Positions 10,640 to 61,169 of a stretch of DNA of 64,000 nucleotides are shown here, piece after piece. The stretch comes from Branchinecta lynchi. Its lineage: Eukaryota > Arthropoda > Branchiopoda > Anostraca > Branchinectidae. How positions within the stretch are numbered: position 1 is the first letter of the stretch; every line of letters starts with the position of its first letter. The DNA is taken from the NCBI GenBank assembly GCA_023053575.1, contig JAKZAP010000012.1, positions 10,974,230 through 11,038,229 of the forward strand, written 5' to 3'. The notes beneath the pieces are model-generated. The model had not been told where the DNA came from. It saw only the letters and a program-made list of their open reading frames with translations, and did not search any database. A program made the position numbers and the translations under genes.

Positions 10640-12035
10640 AAAATAACAAGAGCTACGAGCTCATATGACACTTGTTACGAGTAGGCGGTAAAAGAAAGTA
10701 GAAGAGAATGTCACAAAATACACACGCCATCCATAAATGAGGTTCCGACCTACAAGAAGGATCTGTTTAGTTCCACTCAAGTCTGAGCGTTTCTGGCATT
10801 GCATCGGATCATTTGGGACAACTGACTGTTCTAACTTCCAACTCTCAGCCCAATAAATCCACTCGTTTGATCCTTAGACGTTCCACACTATCTCCGGTAC
10901 CTCCCTTGAACTCCCCGTACCACGGCCGAATCTGGTTCTGACTCGTGAAATGATCATCTAAAGCATCTTCTCTTACCACCTATCAAGTTCCACTCGAATC
11001 TGAGCATTTTTTTGAAAATTTTCGTAACCCTAAAATATGTCCTCTAGGGCATATGCTTTCTTTACATTCCAAGTCTTATTCAAATCACTGCACTCATTTG
11101 ACCCCTGTGCGAGCCACAGAATTTCCGGGACTCCCCCTCCAACTCCCCTTGCGATGGCCGAATACGACTTGAAAACATAAAAGTCTTATCTCTGACATCT
11201 CCTCTTCCCCTCGATCAAGTTTCGACTGGAATCGGAGCATAACCTATCTGCAGATTTTCAGTTTCTGCTCCCCCCCCCCTCCCCCACCCCCCGCTACCGT
11301 GGCTGGATCCGGTCCGGACACCAAATAACGAATGTGGGTCCCATAAACTCAGTACTGTCCAACTTGCATCCCATTCGGTCCATTTGTTTGTTTTTTTGAA
11401 AAGTTTCCGAACCTGACCCCCCCCCCCCCCTCCAACTCCACAAACCGTGGCCGCATGTAGTTCGAACACATGTTTTCCATGTCTATATCATCAATTCTTC
11501 TCACCCATTAAGTTTCACTCGAATCGGACCATCTGTTCGCAACTTACGCAAGTAAATTTCCGTATTCCCTTTCCCTCACTACCACAAACATGGTCGGATC
11601 CAGGAACGGAAGCTTTCCTAGGCCATTATATCGGGTTCTCAAGTCAATCTAGTCGGGTAATTGATATGCCTGCGAAGTCTCATCGTCCTTAGCACATCCG
11701 GAGATATTCTAACTCGCGATAACCGGAATAACTCCGCCAACTCCCCCCACAGAGCCCCGATACGATATGGCTCCGTCAATTACGATCTAGCCCTAATGCT
11801 TGTTCTCCGCGCCAAGTTCTATCTTAATCTCTAGACTCCAAGCGTTTCCGAGTTTTCCAATTCCCCCCTCCACCCCCCCTCACAAGAATCTGATACGATT
11901 CCCCCCCCCCTGTCACAAGAATCTGATCCAATTCATCGTCCTAGCCCGAACTAGCAAAACCCGGACCGACGGACGGACAGAAGTTGCCATCGCTATATGG
12001 CACTTTGCCGAAGGGCAATATCATAAAAAAAAACC
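10640..12035 (+). repeat. Family T repeat, near full length
   Basis: Begins ACAAGAGCTACGAGCTCATA and ends GGACCGACGGACGGACAG, then TATATGGCACTTTGCCG. Between are about 12 degenerate units of 75-110 bp carrying CAAGTTTCACTCGAATC, CCGGTACCTCCC and CGAATCCGGTCCGG-like words. The 174-codon open frame at 11800-12324 falls in this repeat and past it and has no gene character. Confidence 0.6.
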
Positions 12036-12529
12036 TAAGAATAGTCAAAATAATTCAGTGTATTGGAATTCAGGATATAAAAATAAGTTGGCTTTTCAGT
12101 TAGACTTTAGAACCGGCAAAACGCAAAAAACGCAGCGAGCGGTGTTCAGCGTTAAATTTTCGATTTTTTCTTGGAGCCACGGGAAAGAGGTAGTCTTAAG
12201 CAATGCCAAGAGCTTTGCATTTCATGGTTTCATTTTTACCTGGCAATGGTGGGCAGATTCTTGTTGTCCTACGAACTTAAAGACAGCAAGAGCGATTATT
12301 TCTTTTAGCAATTTTGAGCATTAAGCACTTACGTTGAGAAGTATGCTACTGTTTCTTAGTTTCTAGTTATGACACTTGCAGCTTAGCTCAAGTGCCATAT
12401 ACCAATCAATTTTCGGTCTGTCTGTCGGTCGGTCTGTCAGGCCAGTGTTATCGAGTTAGATTAGCTAGGCTAGGACGGCGAAACTTGGCAGGCATATCAG
12501 GGACCAACAAACTAACTTGGGAATAGTCA
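12036..12529. other. Unassigned sequence
   Basis: Contains a TCTGTCTGTCGGTCGGTCTG simple repeat (about 12415) like those in families A and T, probably a remnant of one of them. Confidence 0.4.
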
Positions 12530-12904
12530 CACTGTCAGAAGTTTCATAACAGATTGCGCATAACACTTTCAAGAATAACACCTTTTCACTTAGAAATAAA
12601 GTGTTATGACCAATTACGTTTATACTAGTTCGTGCCTAGATCTCCAACAACACCTTCAATAGGTAAAAATACTACACTGTCAGAAGTTACATAACGACAA
12701 TAGAAGGATGCAGGATTTCAACAGATAACACTTATCTGTTATGTTTCTTTCGTTCCCTTTAGTATTTTTACCAATTGAAGGTGTTGTTGGAGATCTAGGC
12801 ACGAAATAGTGAAGATTTAATTGGTCATAACACTTTATTTCTAAGTGAAAAGGTGTTAGTCTTGAAAGTGTTATACGCTATCTGTTATGAAACTTCTGAC
12901 AGTG
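12530..12904. mobile_element. MITE with 150-bp inverted repeats (CACTGTCAGAAG ends)
   Basis: The left and right arms (12530-12680 and 12755-12904) are about 90% inverted copies, both starting CACTGTCAGAAGTTTCATAA. The centre holds a third copy of the end (12670). A degenerate relative of the end lies near 46071. Confidence 0.8.
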
Positions 12905-14239
12905 CACTTTCCCGATCCGACTATAATGAGAGACCAGTTTCAAAATGGTAAATTATCTCAGACCGTGGCAAGGATCCAAGGCTGATCCAAGGATAGGTTC
13001 ATTGGTGACGCAGTCAGCAGGGCCGTTTCCGGAGGTCATTGGGGGAGGGTTCCCCACACGGATAGGACCTGATACATACCTAACAGTGAAGCAGGAACTT
13101 AGATCAGAGGTTAAAGCCGATAAAAAAGATTATCTTGTTGGTTTTCGGGGGGGGGGAGGGTACAACATTTGGCAGCCAGCATGAGACAGCGGTGGGTGTT
13201 TTTAATCGTCCTTTCCGGCCGAATTTCGAGGACCCGCTAAGGAAATCGCCACCGTACAACCGTGTGAATCCGAGTCGGCATCGAGATCAACCTGTATTTC
13301 ATCAGGGCTCCAATGTGTAATTTTCGATCTCTGAAGGCCTAATATTCAATTCTCTTCGGTATAGGAGTTTGTAAATGACTAAATCATCCAGGTAATGATG
13401 TTGGAGGCTATACCAAATAGCCGGGTAATAGCACCTTTAATGCGAAAACAAATCACATATAAGATCATGAGAAGGTTGACTCGGGAGCGATGCCAATTGT
13501 TTTCTGGAGCCACAGGCCTAGCTCAGAGCAAAGGCAGATGGTGCAGCCCGATGTAATTTGGTCTCAATTACGGAATTCTTTATACGAGGCCTTCGCGCCG
13601 GATGCGTGACCCCCAAATTTTATTTTAGGCACCAGAAGACGCCGAAGTCTATGGGGTGTTCAATCAATTGATTTTGTCGAGACCCGATTGCTGAAAGCGC
13701 TTCAGTTCACTGGTCTAATCGCTCAAACCGAGCCGTCAAGAACTTAGCCAACCGAAGCGAAGATTTACCAAGATGGCCGATAGAGGTGAGGATAATACGC
13801 AGCGCACCGGAACTGGGGGATTAGCCTATCGGTTGGACCCTGCAACAGACTGTCGGGTTTCGACATTTACTTTTAGTTTCAGTTAATTTTATTTAAAGGA
13901 TACGTCGTACCAATGATATTAATTCATTCTACTTCTGGAGTATTCACATCCAATCGCGTTCCCGAGATTTTTCACATCATAAGTGTATCTTACCCACACT
14001 ACTAGCAAGAATAAATAAGTATTTTATTTATAATAATAGATTCATTTCCCGTCATGATGCACAAATGTACAAAAAGACGGAGTAATTAAATGAGGAAGAA
14101 GAAAAAATCAAGAAAGAAAGAAATGAAAGAAAAGAACATTACTGTCAACAGAAATTATGGAAAGAACACTCGAAGCTTAAAAAGAAAACCACACACACTG
14201 ACAGAACTTACACTTCCTTTTGCGTTCTTGGTATTAGAA
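12905..14239. other. Mostly unassigned; decayed family C copy at 13018-13165
   Basis: 13018-13165 keeps the family C order (GGCCGTTTCC, TTAGATCAGAGG, GATTATCTTGTTGG, a G run) at low identity. The rest has no clear feature. A poly-purine stretch at 14090-14145 yields a Lys-rich open frame that is not gene-like. Confidence 0.4.
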
Positions 14240-14998
14240 CTCTTTCCTTCGAATCAACCACAGTATATAATATTGTTTGAATATATGTAGAGTTGACACC
14301 CCTCCACCCACCCTCCCCGTGTATGGGCAAGTGGTCCCAAACTGCCAAAGATTTTTTTTTTTTGAACCATAACTGGAATCAAACTGTAAGCTGGTATACT
14401 TGAGGAAAAAGAGGTGCAAATACGTATTTTGATGGGTTCCTACCCCACCCCTCCTGTTCACGGGCAGCTGGGCCCAGTTTTCCCATGAGTTAAGCTCGTC
14501 TATTACAGGTCTCAAGTTCAACTCTTCTATATTTGGGAGATATATCTCTAGATGAGGATTTTGGTGCAACAGCAACAAATAAGACGACGCGACGTACTTT
14601 AATTTTTAATGAACAGTTGGAAACTGGACTGTTTTGTAATATGATCGATGATATGCCGTTCTCAATGAATTTTGACAAAGAGGGTATTAGGCTGCTACGA
14701 TTTGGTTTATTGCACTTGCTATTACCTTGCTAATGGAAAAGAGGGTTAAAGGGTCGAACTGGCTGGCAGACCATTGTTCGAACTCAAGCTATTCGTGGCA
14801 AGATCTTCAACATTTCTTTGGATTTATACTTGCGGTGTGTTTATATTTAAAGCTTTTAAAGTGGGATGATTACAAATTAGGTTATTTCAATACTTGCTTG
14901 GTTATTAGGGATGTGAAATATCTTGGTTCTAAAGCTGTTTGTATATAAAATGTGATAATCATTTACTTTCACACTCCGCGTGTGAGCGTTTGCGCACT
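14240..14998. repeat. Family D repeat, copy 1 (inverted relative to copy 2)
   Basis: 14240-14998 is the reverse complement of 26852-27560 at perhaps 75-80% identity, including TGAACAGTTGGAAACTGGAC and the CGCACTTGTT end. The left part carries GGGCAGCTGGGCCCAG. It is not recognised as coding. Confidence 0.6.
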
Positions 14999-15421
14999 TG
15001 TTTAACCCCTTTCCGCATCGCGTCGTGATATCTTTCTTAAGGAGGCGCGAGTCGCGATTCTATAATTTTGAAACATCATTCGTGAACAGAATAACTGGTC
15101 AGAGAATACCAGTTACCTTTTCCGTAGGTGTTCAGTGCCAACTTTGACCAGTTCGCCCTCCGACTAATTTGAACGTCTTCTTCTCCTTTTCTTTCTTTGA
15201 TCGCGGCATTTTTCTGAGAAACAGTTTGGCTGCAAAGGCAAGAGTAAAAGAGCCCCGCCCGACTTCATAATTGACCATAGTCTATCCGCGAGTCATTGAC
15301 ATTTGGATGGTTCATCCTACAAATATGTTGATCTAATTCTTTCCCCCTTCTCCAAATGGCGCCCCTACCTTCAGTCTAACACATCGGATCTCGCTGCAAA
15401 GCAATCACAAATTACCAGAAA
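14999..15421. other. 3' flank of the GH1 gene
   Basis: Sequence downstream of the stop codon, presumably holding the 3' untranslated region. No AATAAA or ATTAAA is visible on the minus strand in this stretch. Confidence 0.5.
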
Positions 15422-54010
<38,589 letters not shown>

Positions 54011-54130
54011 TTTCCGTACTGGCACAAAAGCACGGTAAATTCGACTGAGACATAAATAGAACATAAAACACAAGAGATAAGAGGTACACACTCTGTTATC
54101 AGTCGTACAAATTTACCAGGTAGCCTATTA
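54011..54130 (-). promoter_or_regulatory. 5' flank of the GH1 gene with two GATA motifs
   Basis: Upstream of the start codon the minus strand has a TCTATTTATG A/T-rich motif at 54060-54051, a CTTATCT motif (GATA site on the plus strand, 54075-54080) and CTGATAAC at about 54101-54095. GATA sites close to the promoter are known for vertebrate lactase genes. Function here is only inference, and the start of transcription is not visible. Confidence 0.22.
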
Positions 54131-54144
54131 TTTTTGTAATTGTA

Positions 54145-54440
54145 TTGAGCTGGGACACTCGTCAGAAAGTCCTAGCTGATATTCAGCATTCATTGAGGCT
54201 ATTCCCGCCAAAAATAAATAGGGAAATTGGTCAACGTTCATTTTGTCGCTGTGCATGGCAGGCTTTGAATGGTCGACCTGAGGAGACCGCTTCCCAGCCA
54301 AATTTACTCTCGCTCAAGCGACATCTTGCTGGTACACCAAGTTGTAGCGCGTCTGTAAATCCTTTTCAGAGAAAATTTTATTATTTATTTATTTTAGACC
54401 CATTTTTAGTTACAGAGGAGTAAAAAAAAAAAAAAAAAAA
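54145..54440 (+). pseudogene. Possible 3' end of a retroelement ORF with poly-A
   Basis: The open frame (no ATG) ends ...GQRSFCRCAWQALNGRPEE...LLSLKRHLAG, vaguely like the RSFxxxxxxxWNxLP...SFKxxL tail of CR1/jockey-type reverse transcriptases. A (TTAT)n stretch and 20 A follow at 54423. The match is weak. Confidence 0.28.
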
Positions 54441-54599
54441 GTGAAAGACACAAATTAAAACACTAAAAACAAAATAAATAAACATATTTGCGTGTTGTAC
54501 ATTGTACACTTTAAAGCCAGACTAAAGACAATTAATTTTGACACATAACACTCTGCTCCTTTTAGTGTGAATTTTGTAATAGTGTGTAATGCAGTGTAG

Positions 54600-54971
54600 T
54601 AAAGGGACCCTTCGCACTATTTACTCTCCAACTTACAGTATTTTAATATACTCAGTACTTAAAAACTAGGCTTTTCTTTCAACGAATAACCCACGGTTTG
54701 GGCTGTTTGAAGACTTTTCCCAGACCCGTTGACTTACAGCCAAACAATTTACATAACCAGTTTTTCTGATGGAAAAACTTCTCACAGACAACCGCCGACG
54801 GCGTGATACACATCGAAGGTAGCAAAACACGGCAAGTGAGAAAATCAGCGTGGTTTTGTTAGAGGGGTTAGAATGTAAGGTACGAAATTGGGGTCTTCGG
54901 GTTAGACATATATGGAGTTGTTATAGAAGTAGATTGCGTTAGCATTATAGGTAAGACAGGTCCTTTAATGT
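54600..54971 (+). mobile_element. TTAA-type MITE (T2/Kolobok-like), complete
   Basis: Starts TAAAGGGACCCTTCGCAC (first T of TTAA changed to G) and ends GACAGGTCCTTTAA. It is the intact reference for the split copy at 17126-19085. Confidence 0.72.
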
Positions 54972-56840
54972 GATTAGTAGAGAGAGAAGCCTTCAGCTTG
55001 ACCTCTTCGGGTATTAACAAATAAATCAATAAAAAAATAAATTAGTTCGTTTGGTTATTTACTTTCGATTATTCCTTTGTTCCTGCTAAACAGAACAGAA
55101 ACAGGTTTTAATTTTTTCTGTTACGGCACAACTTTTCTTTCTGCTCTATTTGCACCATATAACCTTCTCTGCCAAACTCTAGCAAGTTTTAATAATATTA
55201 TAATAATAGTAATAATTATAAGAATAGCATAGAGAAACTAGCAGAAACCTTGAGGACAAGTATTTCCACAATGTTACATGACATACCTCTGTGTATTTGG
55301 AATGCAACAACCCTCTAGTCTTTTAACAAACAGCTGAAAGAGTCGTTTTGAAGTGGCTTCTTTTTATCTCTGTTCTAAAAAGAAGTATTACTGAACGAGC
55401 TCCTTACTTGTATGTTCACTCCCATAGGTCGCATGGCTTTTTTTCAGGCGGATATGCAGTTTCTTCCAGGAATTATATTATTTTTTGTGTTAATAAATAA
55501 TATAAATAATCGAATCTACATGACACAAAATCTTCGACTTGAAATTTCGAAAGCGCCCGATGCACTTACAGTAGAGATCTTCCTTAAAGGGGTTACATCG
55601 TAAGTATTCTAGCAGTTACATCGTTTAGACCCCCCCCCCCCGAGACCCAAGGTGAGGGCGCGACTCGATCCGACCGCTGGGTCATCTAGTGTCGCGGCAT
55701 GGAAGCACTGGACATGGAGAGGCTGATCATAGTTTAACTATGGATCTAACAAAAAGTTGTTTTTCTTAGCAGGTAAATGAAAAATATTTAGAAGATCAAA
55801 CTTATTACTAGCTTTATCGATTTAATGTTTTGTTTTCTGTTTTTTTTTGCTAATTCCCTCAACTCCAAAGAAGAAAGGATGTAAACTGGACCACAATAAA
55901 CAAACGCCGTAAATTATATTAAATTCGCTATAGTGATTCTTGAAGATTCGAAATTCCGCTAAATAATATTCAACTTTCGAGACCAGAAATATGTCAAACT
56001 GGCCGATGATTTCCTCTTCCGACATATTTAAATGTTAACATGGTGATATACTTAGCTGTATTTTCGTAACCCTTTTGATCTCCGGCGGCATATAAGTGAA
56101 TAATTAATGAGTAATGGCTACCTTGCTTTAGAGATTGAATTGTGTTGAAGTAATTTGTGGATAAATTTGGCTACCGTGAGGATTTTATAGGAAGCAAAGG
56201 TAATTCTGTGTTCTTTAAAATCTGACACTTCGAAAGATAATGGATTCTCCCCCTTCCTTGACACACATGAATCAAATTCTTTAATTCATACTATCTTCTT
56301 GAATCACCTCTCTAAATTTTGGACTACGTTTTTTTTTTCTTTCCCTAATGCAGTGAAATGGGAATGATAAATGAAGAACTTAATATTTGCTAATAATAAA
56401 AATATTTTATAGCTGCCCACTTCTTTTCTAGCAAAATAGGAAAAGCAGAGTATATTACAGAAAGAAAAAAGGAACACTAAACGAGATAAAAGCGCGACTG
56501 TAATAATAAATATCATAATCAAGGAAAGTGTCCCAGCTTTCTTAAAACATAAATAACAAAATCAGATTTTCTAATTGTAACTGTTGTTCCAGGAAAGTAA
56601 TAATAAACTGCAATACTTTAGACGCCGGAAATGTGCCACTGGTATGTGCAAAAGCAACAGAGCGAAAAAGAGCAAAAGATTAAAAAATATTTCAGCATGT
56701 GCCTTAAATTTTACTTTTATTTTACTTAAATTTTTCTGTGCACTCAAGTCCGTGAATAAATATTTGCTAGCTTTGAACATCGATATCAAAAACGATATTT
56801 GAAAATTTGTTTTACTTCATGTAAATAATTCGACATAACT
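54972..56840. other. Intergenic A/T-rich sequence, no feature recognised
   Basis: A C run near 55632. Only short open frames; none has splice or homology support. Confidence 0.45.
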
Positions 56841-56844
56841 CTTA

Positions 56845-57405
56845 CATATTCATACAACCTTCACCTTCGACTGTGTACCTTGGTCTGCCTGTTGGGTCGG
56901 ACATGAAAACAACGCGTTCTTGTCTTGTATCGTTTGTTGCGGAAAAAGCTAGAAAATAATACGGAATACTCATTACTTCTAAGCGTCGTTACAATAGACA
57001 CATACTGGCCCGGCTATATTCCGCATTCGCTATGCCGCACATACTGGCGCTGTCGTCATTCTGGTCGCTACTGACTGTGAAAGATAAAAAATGTATTCGT
57101 TCCACATTTTATAGGTATTGCAAATATCTTCTAGGACTACCTGCGTGGACCCGTAATTCTAGATTGTCGGCAAAGTATAATGTCACCGATCCGTTTATTG
57201 CTGTATCTGAACGAATTGCAGGTTTTATTCGTTCTCTTGACGCTAGCCATACTTTGTATAGGACTATGTTACCCCAGGTGTAAATAAGAGTATCAAATCT
57301 ATGTGTTACATGTTGTGTCTTCTTGTCTTTTTTCTTTCTTTTCTTTCATACTCCATTTGTGACTTGTGTCTTTGAAATGGGAAATAAATTTCATTCATTC
57401 ATTCA
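56845..57405 (+). pseudogene. 3' end of a non-LTR retrotransposon (reverse transcriptase C-terminal part)
   Basis: One frame reads VYLGLPVGSDMKTT, then ILARLYSAFAMPHILALSSF, then STFYRYCKYLLGLPAWTRNS, the thumb and C-terminal part typical of CR1/L2/jockey-like reverse transcriptases. A TAA at 56957-56959 interrupts it; the stop after LPQV is near 57283. The 3' end is AATAAA then (CATT)n. It is 5' truncated. Confidence 0.75.
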
Positions 57406-58260
57406 TATCCGTGGCAATATGTTTTTAACAACAAAATTTTTATAGAAGTAGTTTATAGTTCGAAGTTTTTGACAACTTTCGTGTGCTTAAATTTTGCAAA
57501 ACGAGACGTATATGAGAGATTAACGTCCTCCCGAAATATCAATACTGATTATCAAAAGTGAAAATATCGATACATCGAAGAAAAACATAAAATCCGGTCG
57601 ACGGATTGCTTTCCGGTTCCGCTCTATTTATTTCAGACATAGCAAAGTAAAACTAAGGAGTGCCAAGGCATATGCTTTCCATGCATCGGAAACAGGTCTT
57701 ACTCATAGCGCGGCGCAATACGCTCTCGACTTTCAAATCGAGACAAACGTGCAGGTCTCGGAAATTATTATACGGCTATACGGTGCGTTCTGCACACATC
57801 GAGGATCATCGAGGTTGTATCTTTTCTGGTGTGCTCAGTTCGTAACACGGAGTTATTGGAGCCAGCACTGACGCATGACTGATTGAGTTTCAGCAGGGAC
57901 GGTATACGTCACTAGTGGTGCTAGCGTCGCTGCTACTCGTCTTGGCGCTACCCCTAGTGTTATTTTGGTATGCGCTCCTGTTTATCTGCTATTAACTGGT
58001 CTGGGGTACCATGAAGTTAGAAGGCAATAGACTTTTAGAGCGGTATATATATACAAATTTTATACTGAGTCAGACTTGTGAAAGCAAGCATGTTGAAACA
58101 AGAGAAACCCCGAATTTTCCGCAGTTCGTCACATATTCGCACTCAAATACTTTCTTGAGTTGTCTAATCAAACTCAAATAGTTCACTCAGCGAATGAAGA
58201 GCCACCTGGCGACAATTCAAATAGCTGATCGCAATCAGGATCTTCATGATGAGCGTGTTC
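57406..58260. other. No feature recognised
   Basis: Intergenic sequence without a supported feature. Confidence 0.45.
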
Positions 58261-58261
58261 C

Positions 58262-58990
58262 ACCTGTCTAACAATAGTAATATATAACTATTATAACTAT
58301 AGTATAACTATATATAATTATTAGCTACTATTTTCGTTCCAACCTAGGGAAAAGTTGCTACGCCGACCATTCGCCAACCTTCTCGAAAATAGTAACTAAT
58401 AGCAAGAATAAATAATTAGATAGGACCTCCGTCTACCTATCTCTGTGCTATAACTATGCGGAGTCGAGTATTTCCCCGTACCTTTTACACTGTGAACGAG
58501 CGGAGGTTTAGTAGCTTCGCGCGCATCACGTTTCATTACCTCTACAATTAGCTATATCGCTGTGAAGCCACCTTGAAGATAAGTAGAAGACAAAGCTGAT
58601 TGGTTCTTAGGACGCGCTCAAGAGCGGGTCAGTGCGCGGAGTACGCCTCCTGCATTTTCTGTCTCTGCGATAAGCAACGGCGAAGACGGATTACGAAAGT
58701 AGAGTAGACCGGTAAAAAACTACAGTAAATACCTCTAGGTCTGCTCAGTTTTGTCAGAGTATTCATAGTCGCTGCATGGTACCAAAGACAGAAGTTATAT
58801 CTGATTATTTGTGTAGTTATCGTGGTAACTAAAATCTCTGTGATGTGAATTACTGATCAGCTTCGCGGTACGATATTTTACAAAAATAGGAAAAGGCGTC
58901 CAGCCTTGACGCCAAAAACCCAGAATCGGTGACGTCATGTGTAGTAACTGTGGTAAGTAGGGTGGAACACGGCCGAAATCTGCCGGGTAT
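58262..58990 (+). repeat. Family U repeat split by a family V insertion
   Basis: 58262-58400 and 58818-58985 match the two parts of 52868-53200. 58425-58815 matches family V at 25190-25545. Confidence 0.65.
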
Positions 58991-59345
58991 GAAGCATTGT
59001 TCAATTAGTGTAATAAGCTGCATAGATTTATTCTGTGTCATCGTTTCTTGACTATCAGAGCAGCCCAAACAGGCGGCGATGCGATCAGAGCTGCATAAGA
59101 GAAAATACGATCAATCTCTTTTTTTTTTTAAATCACGCCATGAAAGATTTGTTTTTAAAAAGGCTCTCAGAAAATGCATGTAAACAAACAATTATATTCC
59201 CACTCTTTAAGTTTATTGGTGACTCTTTGAGAGTGATTGAAGATGAGAACTTAGCTTTCCTCGTTATTGTGTTCGTGTGTCTGCTTTTTTGTTCACTTGT
59301 TCACGCTTTAGGTCAGGAGTTACCATACTGCTATTTCCATCTCAA

Positions 59346-59372
59346 TAAATTCTACCTACCTACAACCGTCAC
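59346..59372 (+). repeat. (CTAC)n tail after AATAAA
   Basis: TCAATAAATTCTACCTACCT; the upstream 300 bases (59050-59345) may be the attached retroelement 3' end but were not recognised. Confidence 0.4.
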
Positions 59373-59796
59373 ATCCGGCTCGCAGCATAAGCTAACGCGT
59401 ATATAGCTCTTATGCAGCTAAATAGACCAGAATAAACAATAGTTGCGTTTTTGATCCGAATTCTCCTTGCCGACAACTCTTCTATTTCGCGTTTTCGCGA
59501 AGTTCGCCTTTTCTTGCGTTTTGTCAGAAACGAGAACGGGGTAAGCCTCGCAATTCCGCAGAATCGAGAAGTTGCTCCGATGGCGAATTCTCGATTCTCC
59601 TCTTCCGTTCTCCTTCCTGATTGGTCAACAGAGTGTGGATGTTCAGTATGCATAACACGTATACCGGGTTGCGGACGAGCTGCCAAATTAGTGTTTTTGT
59701 CAAAAGCCAGAATGGAGAAGCCAGAGAAGCAAAAACAGTAATTTGTACGAGAATCGAGAATTCAGAAGCGAGAACGGTGGACTGAGAGCTCAGATC

Positions 59797-60916
59797 AACA
59801 AGACCAAAGGTTTCGATGGGATCCCAAAAATTCAATATCTGATCCAGACAACTGGGTATTGTCTTAGCCAGATCCAGTCATCGCCAGACTCCTTGAACAT
59901 GTTGACAATTAGAATTCAGAAGAGATTAAGGCCAAATAGCTAGTCATCTGAGAAAACCACGTTCAGGTATGGACTCAACATGTGTGTTTACCCCTATTAG
60001 TCATATCTGTTTTGACGAAAACTTCCTGCCACTTCTGCCAATGTCCTGGTTTCGGCAGAAATCCAGAACTACTTGTCCGGCGAAAAAAGAAAGCTAAAAA
60101 ACGAACTCAGGGTATCTTATTTCCCCAATAATGAACAACTAATCAACTTCAAATAAAAATTTAACTTATAACAGATTTTCCGACTCCAGCCAGATTCCGG
60201 TCGAACTAAATTTCCGGGTAAAATATGATTGTCAAACACGGATTCAGCATCTCTTCTTACCCTTAAATCGGTTATCTAATCAACTAGAAATAAGCTTAAG
60301 CTTCTAACAATTTTCCGGTTTTGGCCGGATTCGGGGGGAACTACATGTCCAGGTAGAAATTTGTTTCACTTAAGTGTTCAGCATGTCTTCTTGCCCTAAA
60401 TCGAACATCTAATCAACTCCAAATAAAACTTCTAATTTTAACAAACTTTCCGGTTTGGGCCGGGTTCCGGGCGAACTACTTGTCCGTCGAGAAAATGGTT
60501 TTCACCATCGTCCTCAGCATGTCTTTTACCCCTGAATCGAACATTTAATCAACTTCAAATAAAACTTTTACTTTCAACAAACTTTCCGGTTTTGGCCGGA
60601 TACTTGTCCGATGACAAAAAGGTTTTGACCATCGTGCTCAGCATGTCTTCTTATCCCATAATCGACTATCAAGTTAGCTGTTTGAAAATATTTTGTTTGC
60701 CCCTTAATTTGACCCCCCTCCCCCACCCCTAAATGTAGGCCTACAAAGCCCATCTACGAACTTGACTGGTCCGACGACCCAACGAATCCTCACACCAAGT
60801 TTCATCAAAATATCTCAATCCCTTCGAGAGTTATCGTGCTTACAGACGGACAGACGGACGGACAACTTTTGCGATGTCATAGGTATCCCTCCACTTACGT
60901 TTTGGGATCCCAAAAA
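59797..60916 (-). mobile_element. Family A element, minus orientation
   Basis: Starts AACAAGACCAAAGGTTTCGA and ends CGTTTTGGGATCCCAAAAA. About six subrepeats and a GACGGACAGACGGACGG run. It ends 91 bases from the paralog exon stop. Confidence 0.88.
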
Positions 60917-61007
60917 CACAACTAATGCTTTAGCAGACAAGTCATCTCCGTCAATAGCCAATTACATAATCGATTTACTCTATAATTAAAAAAACAGAGG
61001 CAGAAAA

Positions 61008-61143
61008 CTACTCGTTACAAGGAATGGACCCTTCAATGAAGCCATTATCAGCGATGAGGCGAGAGTAGTATTTGGCTGACCCCTTAGGAGCTCGGGGTCG
61101 ATCCGGGTCGCTAAAGTTGACGGAATGAATGCCAAACTTCTCG
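61008..61143 (-). CDS. Last coding exon of a second GH1 gene (partial)
   Basis: After an acceptor TTTCAG the frame reads EKFGIHSVNFSDPDRPRAPK, GSAKYYSRLIADNGF, a short tail, and a TAG stop at 61010-61008 (44 residues). It aligns without gaps to exon 9 of the complete gene over about 35 residues, with roughly half identical, and starts in the same codon phase. It is therefore a tandem paralog on the same strand. No preceding exon was recognised up to 64000, so the gene must continue past the right edge or this is an orphan exon. Direct copies of family A lie 91 bases away on one side and 26 on the other. Confidence 0.85.
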
Positions 61144-61169
61144 CTGAAATATGAGTAAATTTTAATAAT

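Noticed and set aside
11800..12324. 174-codon open frame on the plus strand
   Set aside because: The first half lies in family T repeat units and the rest has no motif, splice support or conserved relative.
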